Below, piece after piece: positions 35,744-46,150 of a stretch of DNA of 64,000 bases. Numbering within the stretch: position 1 is the first letter of the stretch; every line of letters begins with the position of its first letter. The DNA lies in contig JAKSZP010012114.1 of assembly GCA_022478985.1 (NCBI GenBank), positions 1-64,000 of the forward strand, in the 5' to 3' direction. Source of the stretch: Massospora cicadina. Lineage: Eukaryota; Entomophthoromycota; Entomophthoromycetes; Entomophthorales; Entomophthoraceae. A program made the position numbers and the translations under genes. Under the pieces are notes generated by a model. It was given only the letters and a program-made list of their open reading frames with translations, ran no database searches and had not been told where the DNA came from.

Positions 35744-36047
35744 CGCACCTTAGGTGTGAGGGGGTGGGCCCCTGGGCCCACCAGCCTCTTCCAGGTCCCC
35801 ACGGGCTTTCACAGCAGTGCGGGTGTTAGCAGCAATGCTATCAGGGTTTTTGTTAAATTTTTGCAGAAAGAGTCACGTTGGCTTTGGCCTTCGCTTTTTG
35901 TTTTCCCAACATTGGACAAATTTTTTGCGGTGCAGATAAGTTAGTGCACCATTGAGCGGGGCAAAACTTTTTTTTCAGTTGGATAGGTCCCAAGTCAGTT
36001 TTGACCGGAGCTTGGGTGCAGTAAATTGGGTGAGATCAAATCTCCCA

Positions 36048-37162
36048 TCAGATCCTTGGATTGAGGGCCCACTCGGCATGGGCCTCCCAATCTGATTGGG
36101 TGATAGATTCCTGAGTCACTTCTGCTGCAAAGGTCTCCATGTCCTCCTGGCGTTGTGAGTGTGGGATGGTGGTGGTGGCCTTGGCCGCTTCCTTGGCCGC
36201 GGCCCTACAGGCCTGCTTGGCCTTCTTCCACTCCTGCGGGGAGATGGGCTTTACCAATAGGTAGCAGCCTTGTGCTCCCCACGGGAAAGCCTCCTTGGTG
36301 CTTGCAGTTGGTTCGTAGTGCGCCTCTCCGCTGGCCATGGCCGCTGAGGGGTGCTCTAGGAATGTGACGCCCTCCTTGATGGGGCATGCATGCACCTTAT
36401 GGCTGAATGTGTCACAGTGGGTGCAAATGGGGGCGCGCTGTCCACGGTTACCCAGAATGGGTGGGTGGTGTGCCCTGCGATGTCAATAAAGGTGGAGTGC
36501 GGGATCTGGGTTAGGTCCTTCGTGATCTCCTCAGTTGGGGTCAGAACTGCGATGGCTTTGCCAGTGCACAGGTGTGGCATCAGTGTGAAACGTTACATTT
36601 CAAAAGATTGTATTTTGCCATATATGGCGAGACCATCTTTCAGGTGTTGCTCCAAAATGTCACGTTTTACCGTAGTAGGCAAAAAGTCACATGTGAGGAA
36701 AATTTGGTTTGATTTTGTCCATCTGGTGCATTTGGTTTCAATGACCCGTTGCCCTTCAGAGAGGTCGACCACTATGCGCACCACTGCAGCCTCATCTGCT
36801 GCTATTTTACTTTCAAAACCTAAGTCAAGCCAACTGCGTGACATGGAGTGAGGTACAATGTATACTGCGGTCAGGAAAATTTTGTGTACATCTTCACAAA
36901 ATTTTTCCCATAAGGCCATTTTTTGGATGTCCAGATACACACAGACTCCAAATTCCACCGACGAAAGTGGCTGGGAGTGTGGCGTGTTGATGCACTGGTT
37001 GCATCATGCTTGCCATGTGAGTATCTCCAGGGAAATTGTGACCGCCAGTTTTTTGAGATTTTTTTCTATTCCGCCAGATTCTCCGGGGCGTTTTCAAACA
37101 TTAGAGGCCGTGGGTCTTCCGCCTGCTCCTCTTGCCTTGCTTGCCCAACTGCTCCCAGACAT
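36048..37162 (-). pseudogene. LINE-2 ORF1 (zinc-knuckle RNA-binding protein)
   Basis: Start ATG 37162-37160 (MSGSSWASKARGAGG). Open segment FGVCVYLDIQKMALWEKFCE from 36958 to 36593; then frameshifted PHLCTGKAIAVLTPTEEITK and the C-terminal half with ...HACPIKEGVTFLEHPSAAMA and a Lys/Ala-rich stretch (EWKKAKQACRAAAKEAAKAT). The knuckle is CTHCDAFGHKAHAC in LINE-3; here the first part is changed (TVTHSAIRCMHAC). Confidence 0.75.
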
Positions 37163-37271
37163 GAGCGCAGACTAATCTCCTCTGTGAGATTATCAAACTA
37201 GATTTATTCTTGAATTGAATAGGTTGCAAAAGTGTTTGCAACGAGAAAAGAAAAGCTTTTTAGAGCCCGTT

Positions 37272-37288
37272 GGAATAAATATCTCTTT
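37272..37288. repeat. target-site copy 2
   Basis: GGAATAAATATCTCTTT, between the 5' end of LINE-2 and the 22-bp X insertion. Confidence 0.85.
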
Positions 37289-37310
37289 TTTTTAATACTA
37301 GATGGTCCCA
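37289..37310 (-). mobile_element. 22-bp family X insertion between LINE-2 and LINE-3
   Basis: Minus-strand TGGGACCATCTAGTATTAAAAA, flanked by perfect GGAATAAATATCTCTTT copies at 37272-37288 and 37311-37327. One internal base differs (AGTATTA instead of AGTACTA). Confidence 0.9.
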
Positions 37311-37327
37311 GGAATAAATATCTCTTT
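37311..37327. repeat. target-site copy 3
   Basis: GGAATAAATATCTCTTT, shared as right duplication of the X insertion and left duplication of LINE-3. Confidence 0.85.
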
Positions 37328-37472
37328 ATTTAAATTTAAATTTAAATTTATTGCGGGAAGGCCGACCATGGGACGGACACTTCCAATTATGACTCAGACG
37401 AGACAAAACTCAGTACCAGGTGAGGCACCTCAGAGAAGCGATGCTATCTCTTGTTGCCAGCGGGAACGCCAC

Positions 37473-40400
37473 TTATGGGAAGGGGGAGAGAACGTGTGTA
37501 GGGGGCGTATCCACTATTGAGCATGTGTGGAGGAAGGGGTCCGATTTGATGAACCAGACTGGGAACCACGAGGAGACCAGCTGCCGGCGACGTGGTGGGA
37601 GATATTCAAACATCCACGCTTGAAAGAGATCCACCAAATGAGACCGGAATCTGTGGACAGCTTCAGGGATGGTGGGGATGGATCCGGCGATGGCATCCAA
37701 GACAATTGTGTGGATAGTCCACATGGCGATTGCAACCACCAGAGCACGAAGGGAGGGTGGGAGGGGGAGGCCATTGATGAAGCAAACATATCCCTTGACA
37801 GACTGAAGGGATGTGTTTGATCCTGGCCAAGCAGACGTTGAACTTCGCGCCATATTACTTTAGAGGTGGGGCACTTCTCCAGGCGGTGAAACAGCATTCC
37901 ATACTGGCCACACACGACACAGGATGAGTGTAAAGCATTAGAGCGCTCAGCTGTACGATACACCCGCCTCAGGCAGCGCCACACATGGGAACAGACTTGA
38001 GGCTGCAACAGAGGATGGTGTGCGTATTTCCAGATAGTCTTTTGGGTCTCAGTGGAATAAGAGATGTCCATCATGTCCAGGTAGTCCACCCTGGATAGGA
38101 CATGGGGTCGAATGGGGATCACGCCATCATGGATGGGTAGCCCCTGTACCTCTTGTGTGAACTGAGGAGAAGGGCGGCCTCTTCAGGTTGTATGTCCACT
38201 AATACGAATTCTCCACTCTGCGCTTCGCATGGAGAGTAGGACTCGTTTGTAGTGGGTTTTGGTCCCGTGAGGACCTGTGGCCGATGTGTGTGATGCGAGG
38301 TATTTCATCAGGGAGTGGGGGTTTGATGGATTGTTGAGGCCCAAGGCCCGGGAGAATTTGGAGCAGGTCGCGCGGGACCAGTGTTGGGATGGGAGTGTGG
38401 GAGCAGTGACGGCCGCAATCCAGGTGCCTAGGATCTTGGCGGCATGGGCTTTGAAGTCAAGTAGGCCCATGCCACCATGATGATGAGGGCCAAACATGAC
38501 CTCTAGCCGTACTGGTGGAGGGCGGCCTGACCAAAGCCATCCTTGTAGCAAAGCATACAGGGATTTGAAGAAGCTTGGGGAGAAGGGGATGGCGTGGGCT
38601 CCAAACCAGACTTGGATAGGAGCATAGAGTTGGCAAGAACAACCCTGCCAGTGAGGGTAGTAGGGTGGGCTCTGGAGAGAGGCGATTCGCTTTGTCACGT
38701 TGTCCAGTATATGGCCCTCCATTACTGCTGACGCGTATCCTCCTGCCTCCAACCACACGCCCAGATGGCGTACCGGTCCTATGGTAGGTCGCGGCACAAA
38801 GGGGAGCATCAGTGGAGCGTTGTGTTTTGAGTTATTAAGGTGTGGACTTGGGCGAGCAGCTGGGCTGGGTTGGGAACTACTTGCTGGGGCCCAGCAGTTC
38901 TGAAACCGACTAAGGAGGATGATTTCAGTTTTGGAGGCGTTCAGTGCCGCGTTGCTAACCCGGGAATATTCCTGGATGAGGGCTTCAAGCGCGCGTGCAT
39001 CTTTATTATTAGACATCCCCACCACGCAATCATCTGCAAATGCCATCATCTTGACTGGGGTTTGGCCTGGCACATGGACCCCAGTGAGTTGGACATTCAC
39101 ATTTCGCAGTAGTGGGTCAAGGCTGAAGTTGTATAAGAGTGGGCTCAGGGGGTCCCCTTGTCGCAGGCCCCTTTGAGGATGGACTACTTCCGTTAGGAAA
39201 CCTGGGCCGCGCACAGCCATTGTTGCAGATTCCGTGAGCAGCATCACCCAGTTAATGAAGCGGGGAGGTAGGCGGAATTGTTGTAGGCAGGCCCTAAGGT
39301 ATTCCCAGTTTACTCTATCATAGGCCTTTTGTTGGTCCAAGAATACAAGTGCCCCAGAGGCTGTGGACTGACACACATTAGCCACAGAGTGCACGTTATC
39401 CCAAATCGACCTTCTGGGGATGAAACTGAATTGTTCTGGAGAGATGGTGGCAGATGCTACAGTCCCTAAACGGTTAGCCATGATTTTTGTTAAAATTTTG
39501 GTGTCTGTGTTTGTTAGAGAAATGGGGCGCCAGTTAGCTAAGTCTAGCCTATCCCTTTCTTGAAGAGTATGACTGTAAAAGCCTCATGTCCTTCTGGTAG
39601 GAGGCACGTTTCCAACAGGCTTTGGTTGAGTGAGGCTAGCAGCAATGGGGATATGTATTTAAAATATTTTTTGTAGAACTCATATGGAATGCCATCTGGG
39701 CCTGGGCATTTTCGGTTTGGCGCACCGCGAATGGTAGTTCATAATTTGTTTGGAGTAATTACTTTCATTATTTCCGGGTATCAGAAAATGGTGCGGATAT
39801 GAGCTCTGTTGAGAAATTCCGCCATTTCGGCTGGCTGAATTGGTTCGGCTCGGTATAACTTGGAGTAATATCTTTGCGTTTCAATTGCCACTTCAGCCGG
39901 TGTATCCACGATAGAATTATCCAATCTTCGCACCTGTGTGCAGGCCACGCTCTGGCGTGGTGCAAAATTTTTTTGAAGAAGTATGCAGTGCACTTGTCGC
40001 CTTTAGTGATGCGTGTGGCCCTGTATTAGACACAAACTCGATGTTTGTGTTGCCTTTCAAGTGCATTGAGGTGGGCTGCTGCCTCCGCCCACTTCTGGCC
40101 CCATGCAGGGCTATATCCTGAGGCTGGAATGTTGAACTCCAAGTGGGCCAATTCCACCAGTGCACGCGATATAACTGCCGATGTGGCTCGTGAGCATCTG
40201 GATGAGAGATGGCGATAGTGGTGGATGGTGTCTTTTTTGAAAGTTGCCCATGTGGAAATGGGGTCCACACAAAATGGTGCAACAAACGATTTTGCCAAAG
40301 TTGCCTCTTCCACCCACATGGAAAATCCTGGCGACGCAAGCTCTGGGGGGTGGATTTTGCACCAATGTGGGGCCTTTGCAACTGTGACAGGTAAGTGGTA

Positions 40401-41097
40401 TGTTATCGAGACCAGTCAGTGGTCAGAGAATTCCATTTTCGTTGTTTTGAAGTGGGAGATGTGGGGTTGGAATTTCGCCGGTGCTAGAATAAGGTCAATG
40501 CGGGTCATGGACCTTAATTGGCCATTGTGGATGTGGGGATGTGTCATGTTTTTGAGCAGTGGGGCATGTCATGGCAGCGCATCCATTAACCTAAGGGTGG
40601 CTTTTAGAATGCGTAGTTCTATGTGACCCTGTGGGGCATGGGGTGAGGGCAGCCACCGGTCCATTGGTGAGGTTAGCCAACAGTTCATGTCACCAATTAG
40701 GAAAGAATTGGGGGTAGCAGGAGGGATTTGACCGACGAGAAAAATTCCTGATGCTCTTGTGCACCGTTTGGGGTGTAAATGTTGACGATTGTGTGTGCAA
40801 CATCAGCCCATGAGAAGGTGACAACGAGCACTCAGTCATTTAGGAATGTTTCTGAAGATGTAAATTTGAAAAAATTGTTTTTCAAATTAGCACCCCACAG
40901 TGCTTTGACCAAAAGGATAGGTATGGTAGGAGCATTGTTTTCCAAGCATCCTCAGAACCTCATGGGCAGTGGGTTTCCTGGATGGCCAGGATATCCATGG
41001 GTAAATTATTTTGTAAAAAACTCAGTTTCCTAGCCCGGGACGGGGAGGCCTTGAGTCCGGCGATATTCAGCATCCCTAGAGTGAAGGTTTCCCCCAT
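37473..41097 (-). pseudogene. LINE-3 ORF2 (endonuclease, RT, zinc finger)
   Basis: Starts at ATG 41097 (MGETFTLGMLNIAGLKASPS). Endonuclease MDILAIQETHCP near 40985 with QETH. Open RT frame 39481-38183 has FSFIPRRSIWDNVHSVANVC, FLDQQKAYDRVNWEYLRACL, GLRQGDPLSPLLYNFSLDPL and KMMAFADDCVVGMSNN (FADD intact). A short shift follows, then the zinc finger CVVCGQYGMLFHRLEKC near 37925-37870 and C-terminus to 37473. Frameshifts in the endonuclease (40100-40900) and around 39500-39760 disable it. No RNase H domain is apparent. Confidence 0.85.
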
Positions 41098-41224
41098 TGC
41101 ACCTTAGGTGCGAGGGGTGGGCCCCCTGGCCCACCAGCCTCTTCCAGGTCCCCATGGGCTTTCACAGCAGCATGGGTATTAGCAGCAACGCTATCAGGGT
41201 TTTTGTTAATTTTTGTGGAAAGTG

Positions 41225-42517
41225 TCACGTTGGCTTTGGCCTTCGCTTTTTGTTTTCCTGACGTCGGACAAATTTTTGTGGTGCGGAAAGTTTGGTGCAC
41301 CGTCGAGTGGGGCAAAAAAAAATTTTTTTGGTTGGGATAGGTCCCAAGTCAGTTTCAACCGGGGCTTGGGTACAGCGATTGGGTGAGATTGAATCTCCCA
41401 TCAGATCCTCAGATTGAGTGGCCCATTTGGCTTGAGCCTCCCAATCTGATTGGGTGATGGATTCCCAAGTTGCTTCCGCCACGAAGGTCTCCATGTCCTC
41501 CTGGCGTTGTGAGTGTAGGATGGTGGTGGTGACTTTGGCCACTTCCTTGGCCGCGGTCCTACGGGCCTGCTTGGCCTTCTTCCACTCCTGTGGGGAGATG
41601 GGCTTTACCAATAGGTAGCAGCCTTGTGCTCCCCACGGGAAAGCCTCTTTGGTGCTTGCGGTTGGTTCATAGTGCGCCTCTCCGCTGGCCATGGCCGCCG
41701 AGGGGTGCTCTTGGAATGTAACGCCCTATTTAATGGGGCACGCGTGTGCCTTATGGCCGAACGCATCACAGTGGGTGCAAATGGGGGGCGCGCTGTCCAC
41801 GGTTACCCAGAATGGGTGGGTGGTGTGCCCTGCAATGTCAATAAAGGTGGAGTGCGGGATCTGGGTTAGGTCCTTCGTGATCTCCTCAGTTGGGGTCAGA
41901 ACTGCAATGGCTTTGCCGGTGCACAGGTGTGGCATCAGCATGAAATGTTGCATTTCGAAAGATTGTATCTCGCCATATATGGTGAGACCATCTTTCAGGT
42001 GTTGCTCCAAAATGTCACGTTTTACCATAGTAGGCAAAAAGTCAAACGTGAGGAAAATTTGGTTTGATTTTGTCCATCTGGTGCATTTAGTTTCAATGAC
42101 CCATTGCCCTTTGGGGAGGTTGACCACTATGCGCACCGCTGCAGCCTCATCTGCTGCTATTTTGCTTTCAAAACCTAGGTCCAGCCAACCGCGTGCCATG
42201 GAGTGAGGTGCAACGTACACCGCGGTCAGGAAAATTTTGTGTACATCTTCACAAAATTTTTCCCATAGGGCCGTTTTTTGGATGTCCAGATACACACAGA
42301 CTCCAAATCCCACCGACAAAAGTGGCTGGGAATGTGGCGTATTGATGTACTGGTTGCATCGTGCTTGTCACACGAGTATCTCCAGGGAAATTGTGACTGC
42401 CAGTTTTTTTAGATTTTTTTCTATTCCACCGGATTCTCCGGGGCGTTTTTGAACGTTAGAGGCCGCGGGCCTTCCGCCTGCTCCTCTTGCCTTGCTTGCC
42501 CAACTGCTCCCAGACAT
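41225..42517 (-). pseudogene. LINE-3 ORF1 (zinc-knuckle RNA-binding protein)
   Basis: Start ATG 42517-42515. An in-frame stop replaces the Trp codon of LINE-2 near 42369; the main open stretch 42319-41726 reads VGFGVCVYLDIQKTALWEKF ... to the intact knuckle ICTHCDAFGHKAHACPIK, then a TAG replaces the Glu codon of LINE-2 (PIKEGV). The C-terminal half 41692-41225 is open (MASGEAHYEPTASTKEAF, basic tail KFVRRQENKKRRPKP). One nonsense change at the knuckle separates two otherwise intact halves. Confidence 0.8.
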
Positions 42518-42611
42518 GGGCGCAGACTAATCCCCTCTATGAGATTATCAAACTAGATTTAGTCTTGAATTGAATGGGTTGCAAAAGTGTTTGCAACGAG
42601 AAAGAAAAGTA

Positions 42612-42627
42612 GGAATAAATATCTCTT
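42612..42627. repeat. target-site copy 4 (right of LINE-3)
   Basis: GGAATAAATATCTCTT; element D sequence continues from 42628. Confidence 0.85.
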
Positions 42628-43533
42628 CCATCTACAAATTTGTAAAGTTGTCCATTCTTGATTTCCATGTATTTCATAGCAATTATAGAGTGTTTTGAAT
42701 CTCTTGGGAGTAATCCTTAATAATTCTAATTAATAATTCATTAAAATTGTTCATTCACTTGCTGTTACATGACATTAATGACAGGCATTCTTGATAATCC
42801 ATTAGCGTTCTGATGGGCTGCATCTGGCATGTGAGCAACATAAAATCATAGTCCTGTCTAATCCCATTTTGCCAAGCTCCCCTCTGGTTTTTATTATGCA
42901 ACGAGAATAGGAATAATTGGTTAGTCATGACCTTGAAATGTATCACATGAATATAATTTACTGTATATATGCATATATCACCGTAAAGCATTCACACTCC
43001 ATCATTGTGTAGTTTCTTTTATCCAGCGTTAACGTCTGATTCACATAAGCCACTGGATGCTCATCACTGGCATCATAACTTGGCTTAAAATGACACCAAT
43101 CACCATTAGTGGGTAATATGACTGAATCATAAAAATTCTAATTAAAATTCAGATATTTTTAAAATGAAACTATACATCAATGATTTTTGTAACTCATTTA
43201 ATGAATCTTAAGCCTCTACATTCCATAGGAATCCTTCTTTGGATCTTTCAATACTGGAATACCAGTTCAGTGATTCTTTTATTATCTTTGATGAACTAGC
43301 AATAATAGCCAACCATCACTAAGTAGACTTTTTATCCCAGAAACTCTTCTGGATTGATAACAATTTGATAGCCAACATTTTCTGCTTTTGTGATTGCAAT
43401 ACATAAAATTTATCAAAAACCCCAGATATTCAAGCATTTTTTAAAAATGTATTTTCTCACTTGAACTTCAAATAGGCTACCATTAGGCATTTATACACTT
43501 ACTCCAAATGTTCAAGATGACCAGTAAAAATCC
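42628..43533 (-). pseudogene. element D RNase H to RT part
   Basis: Minus strand next to the insertion reads QLYKFVDGRDIYS, the linker between RNase H and the zinc-binding domain of integrase (compare ELYKQIGD in E). Further right is RNase H (MMECECFTVIYAYIYSKLYS near 43000, and HPVAYVNQTLTLDKRNYTMM near 43050-43010). RT follows toward 43528 and is interrupted by element E, resuming at 49714. Confidence 0.7.
43529..43533. repeat. target duplication of element E
   Basis: aatcc directly before the 5' LTR; the same five bases follow the 3' LTR at 49709-49713. Confidence 0.85.
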
Positions 43534-44001
43534 TGTCGCGATTCCAATATGACTGGATGATAAGCCCTAAGTTGATATGGCGGAATGTATGGAATCTGCT
43601 GGAATCAAACTGGTACTGGTAATTTAAGTGCATTGAAATGAAGCATTTGGCGAATTGAGAGGATTTATGCTGAGATTTGATACAAATAAGAGAAAGTCAA
43701 AAAGGAAAGCAGTATAGAAGAGTACCAAGCGGAGGAAGCATCTGGCTGAGGAACTGAGGTATAAAGAGTCTGATGGAAGATACAAGGAAGGAGGTTTTCA
43801 CAAGAATAGGAGCGCGCAGATAAGTCTGCAATTTATAGTAAAATAAAAGTCGTAATAAGGGGCAATAGCTCCATACTTATTTTATTAAAAGTTTTATTAA
43901 AAGTTGGTGATCCTCATATCATCAAATTTGGTTGCTCAGTGGCTCATACCTTGTGCAAGACCAATTTAGCAGAATCGAGTCACAAACGCCAATGATTAAC
44001 A
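43534..44001 (+). repeat. 5' LTR of element E
   Basis: 468 bp, TGTCGCGATTCC to GATTAACA. TATAAAG at 43760-43766 is a candidate promoter; AATAAA near 43846 and the GGGGCAATAGCTCC hairpin at 43859-43872 mark a likely R/polyadenylation region. Confidence 0.92.
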
Positions 44002-44002
44002 G

Positions 44003-44015
44003 TGGTGCTCACTAC
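44003..44015 (+). promoter_or_regulatory. primer-binding site of element E
   Basis: TGGTGCTCACTAC, one base after the LTR, identical to the site in element C. It ends in the complement of a tRNA CCA tail. Confidence 0.8.
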
Positions 44016-44059
44016 AGGGGACCCACTAAGCAACTACAGTTGAAAATAACCAGAAAGCT

Positions 44060-45320
44060 TATTACTCTACAATGAGGAGTCCTCCTCCATTTTGAAAGCA
44101 ACCCTGCTCACAGTATATAATTAAAGAAGTTCTTTCACAAATACAAGCTGTGGAAAAGCAACTGAACAAAGAAAAGGGGAGTCCGCCAGAAATTGCAACA
44201 ACAATATGAAACGCTGCAACAGTTGATCAGTGAACAATTCAATGACATACTGGAGCTGGGGGGAATGGGGTAGTTAGTGGAAACTCGGGGGAAGAATGTT
44301 ATGGATTAACAAATGAATATCCATTGGGTGGTATGATGAACCCCCATGTGACAACACCTCTCCTGATTCCTTTTTGCTGAGTTCAAGTCCATCCAGCCAG
44401 CTGTGTGATAACGTATTAAGGAATGGTTCCCATAGTTGCTCTGACTAGAGTTTGCCTGCCCTTTGCAGCAGGAATCCAGAGCAAAGCGAATTTGTTCATA
44501 TTGAGAAATTACCTCCTTTCAGTCATGACGGGAACCTACATAGTTACTTTAAGCGGTTCAAATTCTCTGTGGAAGGAGCTTCAGATTGACGAAAAGTTAA
44601 ATTGTTGCTGTCTGCTTTGGATGTGGAAAGCGCTGATCAGGTGACCTGCTATCTTCCCAACAGCTCGGTATTTTATGCACAAGTAAAAGCAATTATCATC
44701 TGACTGTTTGGGCATGCTAACAAGATGTGTCAACGAAAAGCTGACTTAATGACTATACAGTTTGACCAAAATGAAACTCTGTCAGAATTTGCTTTGTAGT
44801 TTTTGGCGGAAGCACACGTTCTTCTTGGGGCCAATATCTTAACCACTGAAGATGTAAGTATAGTGATGACGGCGGCTGTCAAACCATATTGGGAACTATA
44901 TAACGCTATGTCTCATGTGTTGGATGGAGATACCAGACTTATTCAGATTGTAAATGCCTTACGGTGGCTCTCCACCACAAATAGCACCCCCAGTGTAGCC
45001 TGAGAAATTGCTGTTGCTCCCGCTCCAACCCTTACAGGATATAGGTCGCAGCGACTGGGCTATCAGCCGCTGGAATGTATTCATCCCTCACATGAGTCAA
45101 TATACCCTTTCCAGCCCAGGTATGCTTCCCCAGTTCATCCGTGACCTTGGAACCTTACCGGCAATTATTGGCCTAGGTCTTCCACCCCAAACTATAGACG
45201 CGCACCTTTTATGAACACTTGCTTCCAGTGTGGACAAAGAGGGCATTATGCAGCCAATTGCCCTAGTCAACCATATGTGTATGCAATGCCAACTAGGATA
45301 ATTGAGAAGAGAAAAGCTTG
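44060..45320 (+). pseudogene. gag of element E
   Basis: The capsid-like part is best seen at 44480-45003 (EKLPPFSHDGNLHSYFKRF-like wording near 44500 and LLGANILTTEDVSIVMTAAV). Zinc knuckle CFQCGQRGHYAANC at about 45217-45258 with all ligands. The region before 44400 is short and stop-rich compared with the 1.1-kb N-terminal part of A. Stops and shifts prevent translation. Confidence 0.75.
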
Positions 45321-46150
45321 AGTGGAGTAGAGATGGGATGCTCTAACTTTGCTAAGTCCATATCACTTGTCCCCAACAATCCCCAAGCATTTTTTTGGGT
45401 TGAAATTAACCCTCAATTGGATGATGTATTATACCAACAGCTTTCATTGGATACCCCTGCTTCCGCTTCCATGAGTAAAGGCTCACCCCATCAGGTCAAG
45501 TTTCGCCAGGATGTGCAGAAGCCATATTTGAGGAAGATTCTGGAACAGACTGGCATTAGCAAACCTGATCCTTCACTGAACATCACTCCTTTAGTAGGGG
45601 TTTTCATAGACATTCCGGTGGAGAAAATTGCTAGTGAGTGTCCTTAAGTCAGCAAGGGCAATTCTTCTTTTTTGAGTAGCACAAAGCCCTTGAATGTATA
45701 AGTAATACACACCAATGATTTTTCTTACTCAGAATGTACTTATTGCGACATATTCGTTCAAAACACAAAAATCCGCGCTATCATAGACATAAGAGCATTT
45801 GTGAACATAGTATCCACTCAGTTGGTGGCTGAACTTATGTTGAAACTGGATGTGGACCATCGCGTAGTATATGGGACAGTGGGAACGCACAGCACCGTGT
45901 TGGAAGGAGCATATAGCGCATTGACTCTACAATTTGGGTCAGTCCAGGTGTCTGCTCCAGCGGTAGTTTTGCCAAGTAACCACTATAATATGTTAATTGG
46001 CGCGGCTTTCATGAGGAAATTTGGCGTTGTGATAGATATGGTGGAAGAAACCCTTACCATATTTGGTCAAAAATTCCAGCATATTTTTCCTCTATTGGAA
46101 TCCCATTGGATCCAGTCCACTCCGGTCAGATCAATCTAGCGTACAGTGAT
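45321..46150 (+). pseudogene. protease region of element E
   Basis: An upstream linker (VKFRQDVQKPYLRKILEQTG, 45498-45557; GVFIDIPVEKIASE) leads to the protease. The active site near 45778-45815 reads AIIDIRAFVNIVS, so DTGA is now DIRA. Then VYGTVGTHSTVLEGAYSALT and NHYNMLIGAAFMRKFGVVID, ending near 46139. Confidence 0.78.

Larger units (their letters stand above)
31989..37271 (-). mobile_element. LINE-2, full-length non-LTR element
   Basis: A 5.3-kb minus-strand LINE very similar over its whole length to LINE-3 (37328-42611). 3' end on the minus strand: CCTTCCCCGCAATAAATTC. 5' end: TTGCAACACTTTTGCAACC-type leader near 37240, preceded by a unique aacgggctctaaaaag extension. Higher GC than the Gypsy hosts. 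Both ORFs carry frameshifts. Confidence 0.88.
37328..42611 (-). mobile_element. LINE-3, full-length non-LTR element
   Basis: Minus-strand LINE of about 5.28 kb. The 3' end has CCTTCCCGCAATAAATT followed by an (ATTTAA)n microsatellite tail (37328-37350), typical of template slippage during target-primed reverse transcription. The 5' end near 42608 ends in tttctttctc-like leader on the minus strand. Target duplications GGAATAAATATCTCTT are at 37311 and 42612. Best preserved LINE here, with a 432-codon uninterrupted RT frame. Confidence 0.92.

Noticed and set aside
36390..36851. 153-codon plus-strand ORF, and a 171-codon one at 41691-42206
   Set aside because: They are antisense to LINE-2 and LINE-3 ORF1. 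The minus strand carries the zinc knuckle and the shared protein motifs.
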